From Microbacterium ginsengisoli (GTDB lineage Bacteria > Actinomycetota > Actinomycetes > Actinomycetales > Microbacteriaceae), in contig NZ_JYIY01000070.1 in NCBI RefSeq assembly GCF_000956535.1, positions 1-64,000 of the forward strand: a stretch of DNA of 64,000 nucleotides, written 5' to 3'. The notes under the pieces were generated by a model. It was not told the origin of the DNA. It saw only the letters and a list, made by a program, of their open reading frames with translations, and made no database searches. The position numbers were made by a program, and so were the translations under genes. Each line of letters begins with the position of its first letter. Position 1 is the stretch's first letter. Below, piece by piece: positions 7,654-16,407 of this stretch.

Positions 7654-7878
7654 ATGTCCATCGCACGACTCACCGGCGGTCCCCTCGACGGCCAGCTGCT
7701 TCCCTTCGACGGCGACGACGACGAGATCATCGCCCCCTACGGCGAAGGCCAGATCGTCTACCGGCGCTCGGGTGATGCCGTCCAGACCGGCGCCGCCGAC
7801 GGCCCCACCGAGGTGCCTTTCGCGTACGTCGAGGCCACCGAGCCGATCAACCCGGATCCCGACGGCCGCGACGAGTGA
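7654..7878 (+). CDS. Small acidic protein with GGPLDG motif, function unknown
   Basis: The 74-residue acidic protein starts SIARLTGGPLDGQLLPFDG. A short GGPLDG segment near the N-terminus is common in small actinobacterial and phage proteins of unknown role. No signal peptide, membrane helix or metal motif is visible. Its stop codon overlaps the GTG start of the CYTH gene by 4 nt (GTGA at 7875-7878), so the two are translated from one mRNA and may act together. I do not recognise a function. Confidence 0.7.
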   Translation: MSIARLTGGPLDGQLLPFDGDDDEIIAPYGEGQIVYRRSGDAVQTGAADGPTEVPFAYVEATEPINPDPDGRDE

Positions 7879-8486
7879 GCGCGGAACCCACGCGGTCCCT
7901 CGAGGTCGAGCGCAGCTACGACGTCGACGCCGACACCCCGCTTCCCGACCTCACCACGCTCGGCCTCACGGTCGGTGATGCCGAGCCGCGCGACCTCGAC
8001 GCGCGCTACTTCGACAGCGCCGACGCCGCCCTCGGCCGCGCCGGCGTCGCCGTGCGCCGCCGGACCGGCGGGCCCGACGAAGGCTGGCATGTCAAGATCG
8101 CCACGCCCGAGGGAAAGCTCGAGTGGCACTGGCCGCTCGACATCGACAGCGACCCCGATCAGGTGCCCCCCGCGGTCGCCGAATCGGTCGAGCGCTGGTC
8201 GGCGGGCCCGTTCGCTCCGCTCGCACGCATCCGCAACGCCCGCACCGCGTATGCGGTCTCGGATGCCTCGGGCACCCCGGTCGCCGAGCTCGTCGACGAC
8301 CGCGTGCAGACGGTCGACGAGCGCACCGGACGCGAGCTCGCCTGGCGTGAGTGGGAGGTGGAGCTCACCCCCGACAGCCCCGTCGCCCCGGCAGAGTTCT
8401 TCGCCCGCATCGACGCCGCAGTGGCGGCGGCCGGCGGGCGGGTGGCGGCATCCGATTCGAAACTGGCCCGCGCCCTCGGATTCTGA
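7875..8486 (+). CDS. CYTH-domain protein (triphosphate-binding fold)
   Basis: The 203-residue protein is a single CYTH domain, the tunnel fold of adenylate cyclase CyaB and thiamine triphosphatase, which binds triphosphates and divalent metal. The N-terminal signature ExExK appears as EVERS at 10-14, so Ser14 stands where lysine is usual. Later conserved features remain: GVAVRRRTGG, WHVKI, EWEVEL near 160, and SKLARAL at the C-terminus. Substrate is unknown; inorganic triphosphate, thiamine triphosphate or RNA 5' ends are options in the family. There is no attached CHAD domain. It is coupled by overlap to the small GGPLDG gene. Confidence 0.85.
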   Translation: MSAEPTRSLEVERSYDVDADTPLPDLTTLGLTVGDAEPRDLDARYFDSADAALGRAGVAVRRRTGGPDEGWHVKIATPEGKLEWHWPLDIDSDPDQVPPAVAESVERWSAGPFAPLARIRNARTAYAVSDASGTPVAELVDDRVQTVDERTGRELAWREWEVELTPDSPVAPAEFFARIDAAVAAAGGRVAASDSKLARALGF

Positions 8487-8493
8487 CCCACCC

Positions 8494-8543
8494 GTACGAC
8501 GAAGGGGCCGCCGCGGAACTCCGCGGCGGCCCCTTCGTCGTAC
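8494..8543. terminator. Bidirectional terminator between CYTH and lpd genes
   Basis: A perfect 23-bp stem with a 4-nt AACT loop lies between the convergent genes. The outer arms begin GTACGACGAAGGGG and are GC-rich inside. It could stop transcription from both sides. Confidence 0.85.
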
Positions 8544-8548
8544 GGCGA

Positions 8549-9949
8549 TCAGAAGTTGATCATGTGTCCTGCGAGACCGTGGAAGCCCTCCTGCAGCGCC
8601 TCCGACAGCGTCGGGTGCGTGTGCACGTTGCGGGCCAGTTCGAGCGCGGTCAGGTCCCACTTCTGGGCGAGCGTCAGCTCGGGTAGCAGCTCCGAGACAT
8701 CCGGCCCGATCATGTGGGCGCCGAGCAGCTCGAGGTGCTCGCTGTCGGCGATGAGCTTCACGAAGCCGACCGGCTCGCCGAGGCCGTGCGCCTTGCCGTT
8801 CGCCATGAACGGGAAGGTCGCGACCTTGATGTCGTGACCGGCGTCCTTGGCCTGCTGCTCGGTGAGGCCGAACGAGGCGACCTGCGGCGAGCAGAACGTC
8901 GCGCGCGGCATGAAGCGGTAGTCGCCCAGCGTCTGGGTCTCGGCGCCGCCGATGGTCTCGGCCGCCACGACCGCCTGCGCCTCGGCCACGTGGGCCAGCT
9001 GCAGCTTGGCGGTGACATCACCGATCGCGTAGATGTGCGGCACGTTGGTGCGCATGTAGTCGTCGATGCCGATCGCCCCGCGGTCGGTGAGCGCGACACC
9101 CGTGGTCTCGAGTCCGAAGCCGGTCACGTTCGGCGCGAAGCCGATCGACATGAGCACCTTGTCGGCCTCGACCGACCCCTGCGCGCCGCTCTTGTTGTCG
9201 GTGTAGGTGACGGTCACCTTGTCGCCCGAGTCGACGACCGACTCGACCTTGGTGGAGGTGAGCAGGGTGATGCCGTAGTTCTTGTACTGCTTCGCGATCT
9301 CCTTGGAGACGTCCGCGTCCTCGTTCGGGAGCGCACGGTCGAGGAACTCGATGATCGTGACCTCGACGCCGTAGTTGGAGAGCACGTACGCGAACTCCAT
9401 GCCGATGGCGCCGGCGCCAACGATGACGATCGAGCGCGGCAGGTCGCGCGCGAGGATCTGCTCCTCGTACGTCACCACGTTCTGGCTCAGGGTGACCCCG
9501 GGGAGCAGACGCACGGTCGAGCCGGTCGCGATGATCGCGTTCGAGAACGTGACGCGCTCGGTCTGGCCGTCGGCCTTGGCGACATCGATCGTGTTCGCGT
9601 CGACGAAGGTTCCGCGGCCGTCGTACTCGGTGACCTTGTTCTTCTTCATCAGGTAGTGGATGCCCTTGACGCGGCCATCGGCCACCTCGCGGCTGCGGTC
9701 CCACGCGACCCCGTAGTCGAAGGTGACGGAGCCTTCGATGCCGAAGAGCTTCGCCTTGTGGGTGAAGGTGTGGGCGAGCTCCGCGTTCTTCAGGAGCGCC
9801 TTCGAGGGGATGCACCCCACATTCAGGCACACACCGCCCCAGTACTTCTCCTCGATGATCGCGGTGGACAGACCGAGCTGGGCGCTCCGAACGGCCGCGA
9901 CGTAACCGCCGGGACCCGCGCCGAGAATGACGACGTCGTAATGAGGCAT
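8549..9949 (-). CDS. lpdA: Dihydrolipoyl dehydrogenase
   Basis: The 466-residue flavoprotein has the FAD loop GAGPGG at 10-15, the redox-active cysteines Cys41 and Cys46 in [12 protein letters not shown], an NAD-binding loop GAGAIG near 180, and the C-terminal HTHPTLSEA block with the His-Glu catalytic pair. It reoxidises the lipoamide of 2-oxoacid dehydrogenase complexes and passes electrons to NAD; in actinobacteria this E3 subunit often also serves peroxidase systems. The ATG at 9949 is chosen because it starts the FAD domain and lies 7 nt behind a TAGGCT box. The divergent garA gene encodes an inhibitor of 2-oxoglutarate dehydrogenase in other actinobacteria, a fitting neighbour. Confidence 0.95.
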   Translation of the reverse strand: MPHYDVVILGAGPGGYVAAVRSAQLGLSTAIIEEKYWGGVCLNVGCIPSKALLKNAELAHTFTHKAKLFGIEGSVTFDYGVAWDRSREVADGRVKGIHYLMKKNKVTEYDGRGTFVDANTIDVAKADGQTERVTFSNAIIATGSTVRLLPGVTLSQNVVTYEEQILARDLPRSIVIVGAGAIGMEFAYVLSNYGVEVTIIEFLDRALPNEDADVSKEIAKQYKNYGITLLTSTKVESVVDSGDKVTVTYTDNKSGAQGSVEADKVLMSIGFAPNVTGFGLETTGVALTDRGAIGIDDYMRTNVPHIYAIGDVTAKLQLAHVAEAQAVVAAETIGGAETQTLGDYRFMPRATFCSPQVASFGLTEQQAKDAGHDIKVATFPFMANGKAHGLGEPVGFVKLIADSEHLELLGAHMIGPDVSELLPELTLAQKWDLTALELARNVHTHPTLSEALQEGFHGLAGHMINF

Positions 9950-9956
9950 GGTTCCC

Positions 9957-9962
9957 AGCCTA
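9957..9962 (-). promoter_or_regulatory. -10 box TAGGCT, near-leaderless start of lpdA
   Basis: On the reverse strand TAGGCT (9962-9957) ends 7 nt before the ATG at 9949. The rest of the 170-bp divergent gap to garA holds one GGATGCCGC motif (9983) and the garA -10 box. Confidence 0.5.
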
Positions 9963-10090
9963 GTCCGCCCGGGACCATCGGATGCCGCGTCGGCCGCCGT
10001 GCGAAACCGCTCCGTCATGGCGTCGGACAGCGCGACTATCGAGCGGGAATGAACCGGCGAAGCGGGCGCGGTCGACCGGATCGCATCGGA

Positions 10091-10115
10091 TAGTCTGGAC
10101 GGGAAGGAGGAGCAG
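10091..10115 (+). promoter_or_regulatory. garA promoter -10 and ribosome site
   Basis: TAGTCT at 10091-10096 is a plausible -10 box. AAGGAGGAG follows at 10104-10112, close enough to the GTG at 10120 to serve as a strong ribosome site, which decides the start. Confidence 0.55.
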
Positions 10116-10119
10116 AACC

Positions 10120-10611
10120 GTGGACGAGAACCAGCCCGGCGCCGGCGACATCCGGCGCGGCGCCAGCGACGCGCAGCGACCCGCGCACGACACGACGCAG
10201 ACGTTCGGTCACGATTCCGACCTGTCCTTCGTTCCCTTCGGCAGCGAGCTGACCGAACCGGAGATGGCGGCGATCGAGGCCCTTCCGACCGGCTCGGCAC
10301 TGCTCATCGTGCGCTCCGGTCCCACGGCGGGCGCCCGCTACCTCCTCGACGCCGATGTGATGACCGTGGGTCGTCACCCCGATGCCGACATCTTCTTCGA
10401 CGACGTGACCGTCTCCCGCCGGCACGCCGAGATCACCCGGGTGGGCGCGGCGTTCGAGATCGTCGACCAGCGCTCTCTGAACGGCACCTACGTCGACGGC
10501 GAGCGGGTGGACCGCGCGACACTCGCGAACGGCGACGAGGTGCGCATCGGAAAGTTCCGACTCAACTTCTTCGGCTCGCCCGCCGATCTGGCCGCCGCGC
10601 CGGAGGCGTGA
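10120..10611 (+). CDS. garA: FHA-domain regulator GarA/OdhI
   Basis: The 163-residue protein has a flexible N-terminal tail with DTTQTF (about residues 24-29), corresponding to the ETTSVF phosphorylation motif of GarA and OdhI, and a C-terminal FHA domain (about 70-150) with [18 protein letters not shown] and SLNGTYVDG. In relatives the unphosphorylated protein binds and inhibits 2-oxoglutarate dehydrogenase and activates glutamate synthesis; kinase phosphorylation of the TT pair makes the FHA domain bind its own tail and releases the targets. A candidate kinase, PknL, is encoded at 22.5-24.5 kb. The start is set by the AAGGAGGAG site. The stop overlaps the ftsR start. Confidence 0.9.
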   Translation: MDENQPGAGDIRRGASDAQRPAHDTTQTFGHDSDLSFVPFGSELTEPEMAAIEALPTGSALLIVRSGPTAGARYLLDADVMTVGRHPDADIFFDDVTVSRRHAEITRVGAAFEIVDQRSLNGTYVDGERVDRATLANGDEVRIGKFRLNFFGSPADLAAAPEA

Positions 10612-11300
10612 TGCCGGTCGGCGCCTCCCGCTCGAGCAGTGCGCCGAGCGGGCTTCTGAGCATCGGCCAGGTGCTCGCGCGACTCGCTCCTGATTTCCCG
10701 TCGCTGTCGTCGAGCAAGCTCCGCTTCCTCGAGATGCAGGGAATCGTCGCGCCGCGCCGCACCGACAGCGGATACCGCAAGTTCGCGGCATCCGATGTCG
10801 AACGCGTGCGTCTCGCGTTGACGCTGCAGCGGGATCACTACCTGCCTCTGAGCGTCATCCGCGACTACCTCGACGATCTCGACGCCGGTCGCACCCCTGA
10901 GATCCCGGTGAGCGTCCCGTCCGCGATCGTGACCCCGGCCCGCCGCTACCGGCGCGACGAACTGCTGCGCGAAGCCGGGGCTCCGGCGCAGCTGCTCAAC
11001 GACGCCGTGACCACGGGCCTGATCCCGCCTGCGGACCCCTTCGACGACCGCGCGCTGACCATGCTGCGATCGCTCGTCGGCCTCGACCGACACGGCATCG
11101 GCCCGCGTCACCTGCGCGCGCTCATGCAGGGAGCCAAGCGGGACATCGCGCTCATCGAATCGGCGCTCGCGCCGCTGCTGCACCGCACCGATGCGAGCGC
11201 ACGCGGACGCGCAGGCGAGGCGGCGCCGGAGCTGGCCCGTCGACTCGACGAAGTGCGCTCGGCGCTCGTTCGACGCGGACTCGACGAACTCGGGATCTGA
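10611..11300 (+). CDS. ftsR: MerR-family regulator FtsR
   Basis: The 229-residue protein has an N-terminal MerR helix-turn-helix (about 17-85: LSIGQVLARLAPDFP, SKLRFLEMQGIV, RRTDSGYRKF) and a helical C-terminal part without metal-binding cysteines. It corresponds to Rv1828/FtsR, which activates ftsZ transcription in Corynebacterium. The ATG overlaps the garA stop by one base, giving translational coupling; a GTG at 10608 would add one residue. The order garA-ftsR-merR matches mycobacteria, except that the bifunctional nuclease gene (Rv1829) between the two MerR genes is absent. A link to the ftsZ promoter region at 40.7 kb is an inference. Confidence 0.85.
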   Translation: MPVGASRSSSAPSGLLSIGQVLARLAPDFPSLSSSKLRFLEMQGIVAPRRTDSGYRKFAASDVERVRLALTLQRDHYLPLSVIRDYLDDLDAGRTPEIPVSVPSAIVTPARRYRRDELLREAGAPAQLLNDAVTTGLIPPADPFDDRALTMLRSLVGLDRHGIGPRHLRALMQGAKRDIALIESALAPLLHRTDASARGRAGEAAPELARRLDEVRSALVRRGLDELGI

Positions 11301-11334
11301 GTGCGACACGCCGGGGACTCAACTCCGGATGTCG

Positions 11335-11363
11335 TTGCTCGAGCCGGGTCGCTCCTCTAGCGT
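11335..11363 (+). promoter_or_regulatory. Promoter of the second MerR gene
   Basis: TTGCTC (11335-11340) and TAGCGT (11358-11363) are separated by 17 nt, the standard spacing of a housekeeping promoter. It gives the downstream MerR gene its own transcript. Confidence 0.55.
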
Positions 11364-11397
11364 GGAATCACCCGAACAGCAGAAGGAGGACGCGAGC

Positions 11398-11940
11398 ATG
11401 AACGCTGGCGAACCCATCGGTGGCACCTTCTCGGAGGGCCTGCTGTTCACCGACGGCCTCCCCGCGATGGATGACGAGGTCGGCTACCGCGGCGCCGTGG
11501 CTGCGCGCGCGGCCGGCATCACCTATCGTCAGCTCGACTACTGGGCCCGCACCGAGCTCGTCGAGCCCACTGTGCGCAGCGCCACCGGATCGGGGTCGCA
11601 GCGCCTCTACGGCTTCCGCGACATCCTGGTTCTCAAGCTCGTCAAGCGCCTGCTCGACACCGGCATCTCGCTGCAGCAGATCCGCACCGCCGTCGAGCAG
11701 CTGCGAGCTGCCGGCATCCGCGATCTCGCCGGTACCACGCTCATGAGCGACGGCGCCTCGGTCTACCTCTGCACGTCGAACGACGAGGTCATCGACCTCG
11801 TCAGCCGCGGCCAGGGTGTGTTCGGCATCGCCGTCGGCAAGGTGCTGCACGAGGTCGAGTCGACTCTGCTCGACTTCGACCCGCAGGCGCCGGACCCGGC
11901 GGACGAGCTCGCCGCACGTCGCGCGCAGCGCTCGGCCTGA
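11398..11940 (+). CDS. MerR-family regulator (Rv1830-like)
   Basis: The 180-residue protein carries a MerR-type DNA-binding domain at about 30-105, with GYRGAVAARAAGITYRQLDY and SGSQRLYGFRDILVLKL, followed by a short C-terminal region with VYLCTSNDEVIDLVSRGQG. It resembles Rv1830, which in mycobacteria lies next to garA and ftsR and has been linked to growth and cell size control. AGAAGGAGGA lies 7 nt before the ATG at 11398. It has its own promoter at 11335-11363. The ligand or signal is unknown. Convergent to the orphan ParA gene across a hairpin region. Confidence 0.8.
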   Translation: MNAGEPIGGTFSEGLLFTDGLPAMDDEVGYRGAVAARAAGITYRQLDYWARTELVEPTVRSATGSGSQRLYGFRDILVLKLVKRLLDTGISLQQIRTAVEQLRAAGIRDLAGTTLMSDGASVYLCTSNDEVIDLVSRGQGVFGIAVGKVLHEVESTLLDFDPQAPDPADELAARRAQRSA

Positions 11941-11956
11941 GCGCGGGGTCGTCGCC

Positions 11957-11985
11957 GCATCCGTGAGAGCGGATGCCGCATCCGC
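11957..11985. terminator. Competing hairpins between merR and parA genes
   Basis: Three short segments, GCATCCG (11957-11963), CGGATGC (11970-11976) and CATCCGC (11979-11985), can pair in two exclusive ways around the middle one. Their place between convergent genes suggests termination on both sides. No T-run follows. Confidence 0.45.
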
Positions 11986-12047
11986 GCGCCCGCGCAGAAA
12001 TCGCCGGCCGTCCGTTCACGATGCGACGGGCGGTGTCGTCGGCGGAC

Positions 12048-12857
12048 TCAGACGGTCGCGTCACCCGGCGTCGGGATGCGACCGGCACGCATGACGCGGT
12101 CGAGCAGGGAGTCGAAGTCGGCTGCGAGCTCCTGTGCGGAATCTCCGGGCCAGATGTGCAGCGGCTTCGCCGCGCCCTGCGCCTGCTGCAGAGAGGTGCG
12201 CTCGGGCAGCTGCGGGGTGAGCACGAGCGGACCGAACATGTCGCGCAGCTCCTTGATGCGGAACTGGTGCTCGATCGACTGCGGGCGCACCCGGTTGACC
12301 ACGATGCCGAGCGGCTGGAGGCGGGGGGAGAGGCCCCGGCGGATCTCCTCGATGGCGCGTAGCGCGCGGTCGGCGGCAGCAACGGAGAACAGGCCCGGCT
12401 CGGTGACGACGATGACGCGGTCGCTCGCCGCCCACGCGGTGCGCGTGAGGGCGTTCAGCGACGGGGCGCAGTCGACGAGCACGAGGTCGTAGTCGGCCTC
12501 GACGGCGGCGAGGGCCTCTTCGAGCTTCCAGACGTCGCGCACGCTGGGGTGCGGGCCGTCGAAGTTGATGGCCGACGGGCTTCCGATGAGCACGTCGATC
12601 GTGCCGGGGTGCACCTTCGCCCACCCGCTCGAGGTGATCGCCTGACGGACGACCTTCTCTTTGGGGTTGGCCAGGACATCGGCGATGTTGAGACGACCCG
12701 CGACCTGGATGTCCATACCTGTGGACACGTCGGATTGTGGGTCGAGATCGACGACGAGGGTTCGCACACCCCGCGCGAAGGCGGCTGACGCGAGACCGAG
12801 CGTCACGGTGGTCTTACCCACGCCGCCCTTGAGGGAGCTGACGGAGAGCACGTGCAC
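12048..12857 (-). CDS. Orphan ParA/MinD-family ATPase
   Basis: The 269-residue protein begins with the deviant Walker A motif KGGVGKTT at 10-17, followed by VVDLDPQSDVSTG and the VLVDCAPS motif near 125, all typical of ParA. These ATPases dimerise on ATP and position DNA or protein cargo on the nucleoid. No ParB gene or parS-like site is next to it, so the cargo is unknown; a Soj-like role beside segregation proteins elsewhere is possible. GTG at 12857 is used; a TAACGT box (12871-12866 on the reverse strand) ends 8 nt upstream. The gene is divergent from pyruvate carboxylase, and a second ParA-like gene lies on its other side. Confidence 0.85.
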   Translation of the reverse strand: MHVLSVSSLKGGVGKTTVTLGLASAAFARGVRTLVVDLDPQSDVSTGMDIQVAGRLNIADVLANPKEKVVRQAITSSGWAKVHPGTIDVLIGSPSAINFDGPHPSVRDVWKLEEALAAVEADYDLVLVDCAPSLNALTRTAWAASDRVIVVTEPGLFSVAAADRALRAIEEIRRGLSPRLQPLGIVVNRVRPQSIEHQFRIKELRDMFGPLVLTPQLPERTSLQQAQGAAKPLHIWPGDSAQELAADFDSLLDRVMRAGRIPTPGDATV

Positions 12858-12865
12858 GGAGGTCT

Positions 12866-12885
12866 ACGTTACCGTCCCCTAGGCT
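12866..12885. promoter_or_regulatory. Divergent -10 boxes for parA and pyc
   Basis: On the reverse strand TAACGT (12871-12866) would start parA nearly leaderless. On the forward strand TAGGCT (12880-12885) is the candidate -10 of pyc, giving a leader of about 58 nt. Confidence 0.4.
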
Positions 12886-12949
12886 GTGAGCACACTCAGG
12901 CAGAGAGTCCCCGCGATGCGCTCGATGCCGCGACACACGAAGAGGTCTG

Positions 12950-15900
12950 ATGTTCCAGAAGATCCTTGTCGCCAACCGGGGCGAGATCGCGATCCGAGCT
13001 TTCCGTGCCGCCTACGAGGTCGGCGCCCGCACCGTGGCGGTCTTCCCCTATGAGGATCGCAACTCCCTGCATCGCCTGAAGGCCGACGAGGCCTACCAGA
13101 TCGGGGAGATCGGGCACCCCGTGCGCGCCTACCTCGACGTCGACGAGATCATCCGGGTCGCCCTGGAGTGCGGCGCCGACGCGATCTACCCCGGCTACGG
13201 ATTCCTCTCCGAGAACCCCGAGCTCGCCGAGAAGGCGGCTGCCCACGGCATCGCCTTCATCGGCCCGCCCGCATCCGTCCTCGAGATGGCCGGCAACAAG
13301 GTCACCGCGAAGGAGCACGCGATCGCGGCCGGCGTGCCGGTGCTGCGCTCGACCGAGGCATCCGACGACGTCGACGCCCTCGTCGCTCAGGCCGCCGACA
13401 TCGGATTCCCCATCTTCGCGAAGGCCGTGGCCGGAGGCGGTGGGCGTGGCATGCGTCGCGTCGAGAAGCCCGAAGAGCTCGCCCCCGCCCTCGCCGAGGC
13501 GATGCGCGAGGCGCAGAGCGCGTTCGGCGACCCGCGCATGTTCCTCGAGCAGGCGGTGCAGCGCCCCCGTCACGTCGAGGTGCAGGTGCTCGCCGACAAG
13601 ACGGGCGAGACCGTTCACCTGTTCGAGCGCGACTGCTCGGTGCAGCGCCGCCACCAGAAGGTCATCGAGATCGCTCCTGCCCCGAACCTCGACGACGAGA
13701 TTCGGCAGCAGCTGCACGCCCACGCGATCGCGTTCGCCCGGTCGATCGGGTACGAGAACGCGGGCACTGTCGAGTTCCTGCTCGAGACCGCCGGCCCCCG
13801 CACGGGCGAGGTCGTCTTCATCGAGATGAACCCGCGCATCCAGGTGGAGCACACGGTGACCGAGGAGGTCACCGACGTCGACCTCGTGCAGACGCAGATC
13901 CGCGTCGCGGCGGGCCAGTCGCTCGCCGAGCTCGGGCTCGAGCAGAGCGACATCCGCCTGCGCGGCGCGGCGCTGCAGTGCCGCATCACGACCGAGGACC
14001 CCACGCAGGGCTTCCGGCCCGACACGGGCACGATCACGACCTACCGCTCGCCGGGCGGTGCCGGCATCCGTCTCGACGGCGGCACGACCGCCGCCGGCTC
14101 GCAGGTGAGTCCTCACTTCGACTCGATGCTGGCGAAGCTCACGTGCCGCGGCCGGGATTTCGGTGCCGCCGTGAGCCGCGCCCGGCGCGCGCTGGCGGAG
14201 TTCCGTATCCGCGGCGTCGCCACCAACATCCCGTTCCTGCAGGCGGTGCTCGACGACGCGTCGTTCGTCGCCGGGGATGTCAGCACCTCCTTCATCGATG
14301 AGCGCCCGCAGCTGCTGCGCGGGCGCGAATCGAAGGACCGCGGCACGAAGATCCTCAACTGGCTCGTCGATGTCACGGTGAACAAGCCCAACGGCGAGAA
14401 CCCCCTCACGATCGAGCCGCGGTTCAAGCTCCCGACGATCGATCTGACGACGGATGCCGCGCCCGGATCCCGTCAGCGCCTGCAGGAGCTCGGTCCCGCC
14501 GGGTTCGCCGCGGCGCTGCGTGCCCAGACCACCCTCGCCGTGACGGACACGACCTTCCGCGACGCCCACCAGTCGCTGCTCGCGACGCGGGTGCGCACGA
14601 AGGACTTAGTCGCGGTGGCGCCCTACGTCGCGCGTCTCACTCCGCAGCTGCTCTCGGTCGAGGCCTGGGGCGGTGCCACCTATGACGTCGCGCTGCGCTT
14701 CCTCGGCGAGGACCCGTGGGAGCGCCTCGACAAGCTGCGCACCGCACTGCCCAACGTGGCCATCCAGATGCTCCTGCGCGGCCGCAACACGGTCGGCTAC
14801 ACGCCGTACCCCACCGAGGTGACCTCCGCGTTCGTCGCCGAGGCGGCGCGCAGCGGGGTGGACATCTTCCGCATCTTCGACGCGCTCAACGACGTCGCGC
14901 AGATGCGCCCCGCGATCGAGGCCGTGCTCGAGACCGGCACTGCGGTCGCCGAAGTGGCCGTGTGCTACACCGGCGACCTGCTCGACCCCGCCGAGGACCT
15001 CTACACGCTCGACTACTACCTGTCCCTCGCCGACGAGATCGTCGCCGCGGGCGCTCACGTGCTCGCGATCAAGGACATGGCGGGGCTGCTGCGGCCCGCG
15101 GCCGCAGCGAAGCTCGTCTCCGCGCTGCGCGACCGGTTCGATCTGCCCGTGCACGTGCACACCCACGACACCGCCGGCGGGCAGCTCGCGACCCTCCTCG
15201 CCGCCAGCGCCGCCGGAGCCGACGCCGTCGACGCGGCCGCCGCGCCCATGTCCGGCACCACCAGCCAGCCGTCGTTGTCGTCGCTGGTCGCGGCGCTCGC
15301 CCACACCGAGCGCGACACGGGACTCGACCTCGACGCGGTGGGGAGCCTCGAGCCCTACTGGGAGGCCGTCCGGCACCTCTACAAGCCGTTCGAGTCGGGC
15401 CTTCCCTCGCCGACCGGCCGCGTCTACCACCACGAGATCCCGGGTGGCCAGCTCTCCAACCTCCGTCAGCAGGCGATCGCCCTGGGGCTCGCCGACGACT
15501 TCGAACTCATCGAGGACATGTACGCGGCCGCCAACCGCATCCTCGGGCGCGTGCCGAAGGTCACCCCCTCCTCGAAGGTCGTGGGCGATCTCGCGCTGCA
15601 CCTCGCGGCCGTGAAGGCCGACCCGGCCGACTTCGAGGAGAACCCGCAGCGCTACGACATCCCCGATTCGGTCGTGGGCTTCATGGCGGGCGAGCTCGGC
15701 GATCTGCCGGGCGGCTGGCCCGAGCCCTTCCGCTCGAAGGTGCTCGCCGGACGCACCGTCGACATCTCTCTCACCCCGCTCAGCGTCGACGACGAGCGCG
15801 CGCTCAACGGCGACGCGGCCGAACGCCGCCAGACCCTCAACCGGCTGCTGTTCCCGGCACCCACACGCGCGTTCGCCCAGACCCGGGAGGTGTTCGGGGA

Positions 15901-16357
15901 CCTCAGCGTGCTCGACACCACCGGCTACCTCTACGGCCTCGCGGCCGGCGAGGAGCATGCGGTCGACATCGATCGCGGCGTCAAGCTCTTCGTCGGACTC
16001 GAGGCCATCGGCGAGGCCGACGACAAGGGCATGCGCACGGTCATGACGACCCTGAACGGCCAGCTGCGCCCCGTGTTCGTGCGGGATCGCAGCATCACCG
16101 TCGAGACCCGTCAGGCGGAGAAGGCGGACACGACCAAGCCCGGTCAGATCGCCGCGCCGTTCTCCGGCGTCGTCACGATCAAGACCGCCGTCGGCGACCG
16201 CGTCGAGGCCGGGCAGCCCGTGGCATCCATCGAGGCGATGAAGATGGAGGCGGGCATCACGGCGCCGATCCAGGGCGTGGTGGAGCGGATCGTCATCGCC
16301 CCGACCGCGCAGGTCGACGCGGGAGACCTTTTGGTCGTGATCCGGCCCGCGCACTAG
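12950..16357 (+). CDS. pyc: Pyruvate carboxylase
   Basis: At 1,135 residues this is a full single-chain pyruvate carboxylase. The biotin carboxylase part (about 1-460) shows NRGEIAIRAFRAAYE, the GGGGRGMR glycine loop and EMNPRIQVEHTVTEE; the carboxyltransferase part (about 520-800) starts with DTTFRDAHQSL; the C-terminal biotin carrier has EAMKMEAG with the biotinylated Lys1098. The enzyme makes oxaloacetate from pyruvate and bicarbonate with ATP, refilling the citric acid cycle. GAAGAGGT precedes the ATG. Being flanked by two ParA-type ATPase genes appears positional rather than functional. Confidence 0.97.
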   Translation: MFQKILVANRGEIAIRAFRAAYEVGARTVAVFPYEDRNSLHRLKADEAYQIGEIGHPVRAYLDVDEIIRVALECGADAIYPGYGFLSENPELAEKAAAHGIAFIGPPASVLEMAGNKVTAKEHAIAAGVPVLRSTEASDDVDALVAQAADIGFPIFAKAVAGGGGRGMRRVEKPEELAPALAEAMREAQSAFGDPRMFLEQAVQRPRHVEVQVLADKTGETVHLFERDCSVQRRHQKVIEIAPAPNLDDEIRQQLHAHAIAFARSIGYENAGTVEFLLETAGPRTGEVVFIEMNPRIQVEHTVTEEVTDVDLVQTQIRVAAGQSLAELGLEQSDIRLRGAALQCRITTEDPTQGFRPDTGTITTYRSPGGAGIRLDGGTTAAGSQVSPHFDSMLAKLTCRGRDFGAAVSRARRALAEFRIRGVATNIPFLQAVLDDASFVAGDVSTSFIDERPQLLRGRESKDRGTKILNWLVDVTVNKPNGENPLTIEPRFKLPTIDLTTDAAPGSRQRLQELGPAGFAAALRAQTTLAVTDTTFRDAHQSLLATRVRTKDLVAVAPYVARLTPQLLSVEAWGGATYDVALRFLGEDPWERLDKLRTALPNVAIQMLLRGRNTVGYTPYPTEVTSAFVAEAARSGVDIFRIFDALNDVAQMRPAIEAVLETGTAVAEVAVCYTGDLLDPAEDLYTLDYYLSLADEIVAAGAHVLAIKDMAGLLRPAAAAKLVSALRDRFDLPVHVHTHDTAGGQLATLLAASAAGADAVDAAAAPMSGTTSQPSLSSLVAALAHTERDTGLDLDAVGSLEPYWEAVRHLYKPFESGLPSPTGRVYHHEIPGGQLSNLRQQAIALGLADDFELIEDMYAAANRILGRVPKVTPSSKVVGDLALHLAAVKADPADFEENPQRYDIPDSVVGFMAGELGDLPGGWPEPFRSKVLAGRTVDISLTPLSVDDERALNGDAAERRQTLNRLLFPAPTRAFAQTREVFGDLSVLDTTGYLYGLAAGEEHAVDIDRGVKLFVGLEAIGEADDKGMRTVMTTLNGQLRPVFVRDRSITVETRQAEKADTTKPGQIAAPFSGVVTIKTAVGDRVEAGQPVASIEAMKMEAGITAPIQGVVERIVIAPTAQVDAGDLLVVIRPAH

Positions 16358-16407
16358 CCTGGGGGAGGCGTGGCACCGTCCCTGTGACGCCAGGAGCCCC
16401 AGAACTC

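Noticed and set aside
12896..14569. Long reverse frame opposite pyruvate carboxylase
   Set aside because: Low-complexity Arg/Gly/Glu/Leu-rich translation without any domain, fully inside an undoubted gene on the other strand.
14606..16354. Second long reverse frame opposite pyruvate carboxylase
   Set aside because: Same kind of shadow frame; no ribosome site or motifs.
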